Source: Gemmatimonadota bacterium
GTDB lineage: Bacteria; Gemmatimonadota; Gemmatimonadetes; Gemmatimonadales; Gemmatimonadaceae
NCBI GenBank assembly: GCA_031127185.1
Contig: JARIET010000144.1
Coordinates: 1-7,301, forward strand
Direction: 5' to 3'
DNA length: 7,301 nucleotides
Every line of letters starts with the position of its first letter. The first letter of the stretch is position 1. The position numbers and the translations under genes are program-made. Shown here piece after piece: positions 5,581-7,301 of the stretch. The notes beneath the pieces are model-generated. The model made no database searches and was not told the DNA's origin. It was given only the letters and a program-made list of their open reading frames with translations.

Positions 5581-6543
5581 TCACGCTGCTGAACTCGCGC
5601 GCGCCTGCTTCTCCGCATACGCCTCAGCGGCCGCGCGCACCCACGCACCGTCGTCGTGCGCCTTGCGCCGCGCCGCGAGCCGTTCGCGATTGCAGGGGCC
5701 ATCGCCCTTCACCACACGCCAGAACTCGTCCCAGTCGATCTCGCTAAAGATCCAGTTCTTCGTGTCTTCGTCGAAGGTCATGCCCGGGTCGGGGATCGTG
5801 AGGTTGATCGCCTTCGCCTGACCAACCGTGAGGTTCACAAATCGCTGGCGCAACTCGTCGTTGCTCTTTCGCTTGATCCCCCAGCGCGACAGTTCGCCGG
5901 AATTCGGCGAATCGGCGTCGTGCGGGCCGAACATCATCAGCGATGGCCACCACCAGCGATTCAGTGCATCCTGCGCCATGGCGTGCTGCTCCGGCGTACC
6001 AGCCGCCAGCGTCGCCATGATCTCATAGCCCTGGCGCTTGTGGAAGTTCTCTTCCTTGCAGATGCGCACCATCGCGCGGGCGTAGGGGCCGTAGCTCGCC
6101 TTGGCGAGCATCGTCTGGTTCACAATGGCAGCGCCATCCACCAACCAGCCCACCGCGCCGATATCGGCCCAGGTGAGCGTCGGATAGTTGAAAATGCTCG
6201 AGTACTTCGCCGTGCCGGAAAGGAGTTGCAGCACCAGGTCGTGCCGATCGACGCCGAGTGTCTCGGTGCCGCAGTAGATGTAGAGTCCGTGGCCGGCTTC
6301 GTCCTGCACCTTGGCCATCAGTGACATCTTTCGGCGCAGCGACGGCGCACGCGTGATCCAGTTCCCCTCGGGGAGCATACCGACCACTTCGGAATGGGCG
6401 TGCTGCGACATCATACGGATCAGCTGCCGGCGGTACTTCTCCGGCATCCAGTCCTTGGGCTCGATCGTCTCGCCGCGCGCAATACGCGCTTCAAACTCGG
6501 CGACGCGCTTGGGATCGTCAGTGCTGGCTGGCGCAGGTGTCAT
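5581..6543 (-). CDS. paaA: Phenylacetyl-CoA epoxidase catalytic subunit PaaA
   Basis: Encodes 320 residues (E. coli PaaA is about 309). PaaA is the di-iron, ferritin-like oxygenase subunit that epoxidises the aromatic ring of phenylacetyl-CoA using O2 and electrons delivered by PaaE. Seen: IEPKDWMP (27-34), [20 protein letters not shown] (46-65) with Glu52, [11 protein letters not shown] (78-88) with Glu82 and His85, [17 protein letters not shown] (113-129), GWLVDGAA (132-139), [20 protein letters not shown] (151-170) with Glu165 and His168, and [13 protein letters not shown] (195-207). The paired E-xx-H motifs are the expected iron-ligand helices. The ATG at 6543 is chosen; a GTG at 6564 would add seven residues. 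GAGGAG lies 13 bases before the ATG, a rather long spacing, so the start is slightly uncertain. First gene of the paaABCD operon. Confidence 0.95.
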   Translation of the reverse strand: MTPAPASTDDPKRVAEFEARIARGETIEPKDWMPEKYRRQLIRMMSQHAHSEVVGMLPEGNWITRAPSLRRKMSLMAKVQDEAGHGLYIYCGTETLGVDRHDLVLQLLSGTAKYSSIFNYPTLTWADIGAVGWLVDGAAIVNQTMLAKASYGPYARAMVRICKEENFHKRQGYEIMATLAAGTPEQHAMAQDALNRWWWPSLMMFGPHDADSPNSGELSRWGIKRKSNDELRQRFVNLTVGQAKAINLTIPDPGMTFDEDTKNWIFSEIDWDEFWRVVKGDGPCNRERLAARRKAHDDGAWVRAAAEAYAEKQARASSAA

Positions 6544-6591
6544 ATGCGGGTGTGTGCTCCTCACTGAAATCTACCGTAAATTGCGGTCACC
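6544..6591. promoter_or_regulatory. Divergent paaA / crotonase promoter region
   Basis: Only 48 bases separate the two start codons, so both promoters and any control site must lie here or reach into the genes. The 15-base stretch 6573-6587 is a quasi-palindrome: ACCG, then TAAATTG, then CGGT, with six of seven base pairs matching about the central A at 6580. TAAATT (6577-6582) resembles a plus-strand -10 box ending nine bases before the crotonase ATG. No matching -35 box is clear. GAGGAG for paaA lies at 6557-6562 on the minus strand. The role of the palindrome is inferred. Confidence 0.45.
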
Positions 6592-7301
6592 ATGCTGAAC
6601 ACCAACGAGTACCCCGCAGAGGGGATGGTTTCGACGGCGGTTACCGGCGGCGTCGGGATCGTCGAGTTCGGGCACCCCAAGGGGAACTCGCTTCCGGGAG
6701 CGCTGCTGCGGCGGTTGGCCCAGTGCATCACGGAAACCGGCGCCCGGGATGACGTGCAGGTCGTCGCGTTGCGCAGCGGCCGTGCCGGGCCATTCTGTGC
6801 GGGCGCGTCGTTCGATGAACTCGCCGCCATCCAGGATGAGCGCCAGGGCAAGGAGTTCTTCCTCGGCTTCGCCCGCGTGGTGCTCGCCATGGTCCGTTGC
6901 CCCAAACCGGTCGTGACGCGAGTGCAGGGAAAGGTGGCCGGCGGTGGCGTGGGAATCGTCGCCGCGTCGGACTATGTGATGGCCACCGAACAGTCGCCGC
7001 TGCGGCTGAGTGAACTTGCCGTCGGGATTGGCCCCTTTGTCGTGGGCCCCGCGATCGAACGCAAGGTTGGGTCCGGCGCGTTTGGAGCCATGGCGCTCGA
7101 TGCCGATTGGCGCACTGCCAAGTGGGCCCTCGACACCGGACTGTACCACCAGATCCACGACAGCGTCGCGGCGCTCGATTCGGCGTACGACAGTTTCGTC
7201 CAGAAGATCGCCAAGGCCAACCCTGAGGCTACGCGGCGGATCAAGTCGACACTTTGGCGCGGCACCGACGACTGGGAGCGTCTCCTCGACGAGCGCGCGG
7301 C
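6592..7301 (+). CDS. Enoyl-CoA hydratase/isomerase family protein (partial, 3' end off window)
   Basis: The first 236 codons are present and the frame stays open to the window end. It has the crotonase fold: strand GGVGIVEFGHPKGNSLPGAL (19-38), VQVVALRSG (55-63), oxyanion-hole segment FCAGASFDELAAI (68-80), and PKPVVTRVQGKVAGGGVGIV (104-123) with the second oxyanion-hole Gly. LSELAVGIGPFVVGPAIERK (139-158) places Glu141 at the first catalytic Glu of rat hydratase (Glu144). By alignment, the second (Glu164) is Ala166 here. Proteins of this subgroup are often labelled methylglutaconyl-CoA hydratase, but the residue pattern leaves hydration unproven; isomerase or another CoA-thioester activity is possible. 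Divergence from paaA suggests a role in phenylacetate or related acyl-CoA breakdown. No clear ribosome binding site precedes the ATG. Confidence 0.88.
   Translation, partial: MLNTNEYPAEGMVSTAVTGGVGIVEFGHPKGNSLPGALLRRLAQCITETGARDDVQVVALRSGRAGPFCAGASFDELAAIQDERQGKEFFLGFARVVLAMVRCPKPVVTRVQGKVAGGGVGIVAASDYVMATEQSPLRLSELAVGIGPFVVGPAIERKVGSGAFGAMALDADWRTAKWALDTGLYHQIHDSVAALDSAYDSFVQKIAKANPEATRRIKSTLWRGTDDWERLLDERA

Noticed and set aside
5656..6324. Plus-strand frame of 222 codons opposite paaA
   Set aside because: Shadow of the highly conserved paaA coding strand, with no domain of its own.

Overview
The window is GC-rich, tightly packed bacterial chromosome. Gene content points to an aerobic or facultative heterotroph. 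It has a lipoprotein with a classical lipobox, an iodotyrosine-deiodinase-like nitroreductase, an ArsR/SRPBCC/DinB/YCII set, and a phenylacetyl-CoA epoxidase operon next to a divergent crotonase-fold gene. The mix of DinB, SRPBCC and YCII proteins with this crotonase type would suit Gemmatimonadota or a neighbouring phylum. That placement is an impression from gene content; no marker gene is present. I see no rRNA, tRNA, CRISPR array, insertion sequence or phage gene.

Layout. 14-1066 (-) is a 350-residue lipoprotein of unknown function built from two diverged repeats. An 88-bp divergent gap separates it from 1155-1832 (+), an FMN-dependent nitroreductase-fold protein of the IYD group. 1908-3198 (+) is a three-gene run: ArsR-type repressor, SRPBCC (AHSA1-like) protein and DinB-like protein. 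It is led by a TTGACA-N17-TAAGGT promoter whose -10 box overlaps a perfect 10-bp inverted repeat that runs into the start codon. 3361-3687 (+) is a YCII-domain protein, and 3779-3976 (+) a probable 65-residue single-span membrane protein. 3998-6543 (-) is paaABCD, transcribed right to left. 6592 to the window end (+) is a divergent, incomplete crotonase-family gene whose start lies only 48 bp from that of paaA.

How the genes work together. PaaA, PaaB, PaaC and PaaD belong to the oxygen-dependent ring epoxidation of phenylacetyl-CoA. The reductase gene paaE does not follow paaD, so it must lie elsewhere or be replaced. The crotonase may serve a later CoA-thioester step, but one catalytic glutamate of true hydratases is missing. 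The ArsR operon looks self-regulated and possibly leaderless; its inducer cannot be read from sequence.

Most of the window is recognisable. The points most worth a second look are the apparent CTG start of paaC, the operator overlapping both promoter and start codon at arsR, the 127-nt arsR/SRPBCC overlap, the retained halotyrosine-binding triad in the nitroreductase, the quasi-palindrome between paaA and the crotonase gene, and the duplicated lipoprotein. I do not see a wholly new multi-gene system.
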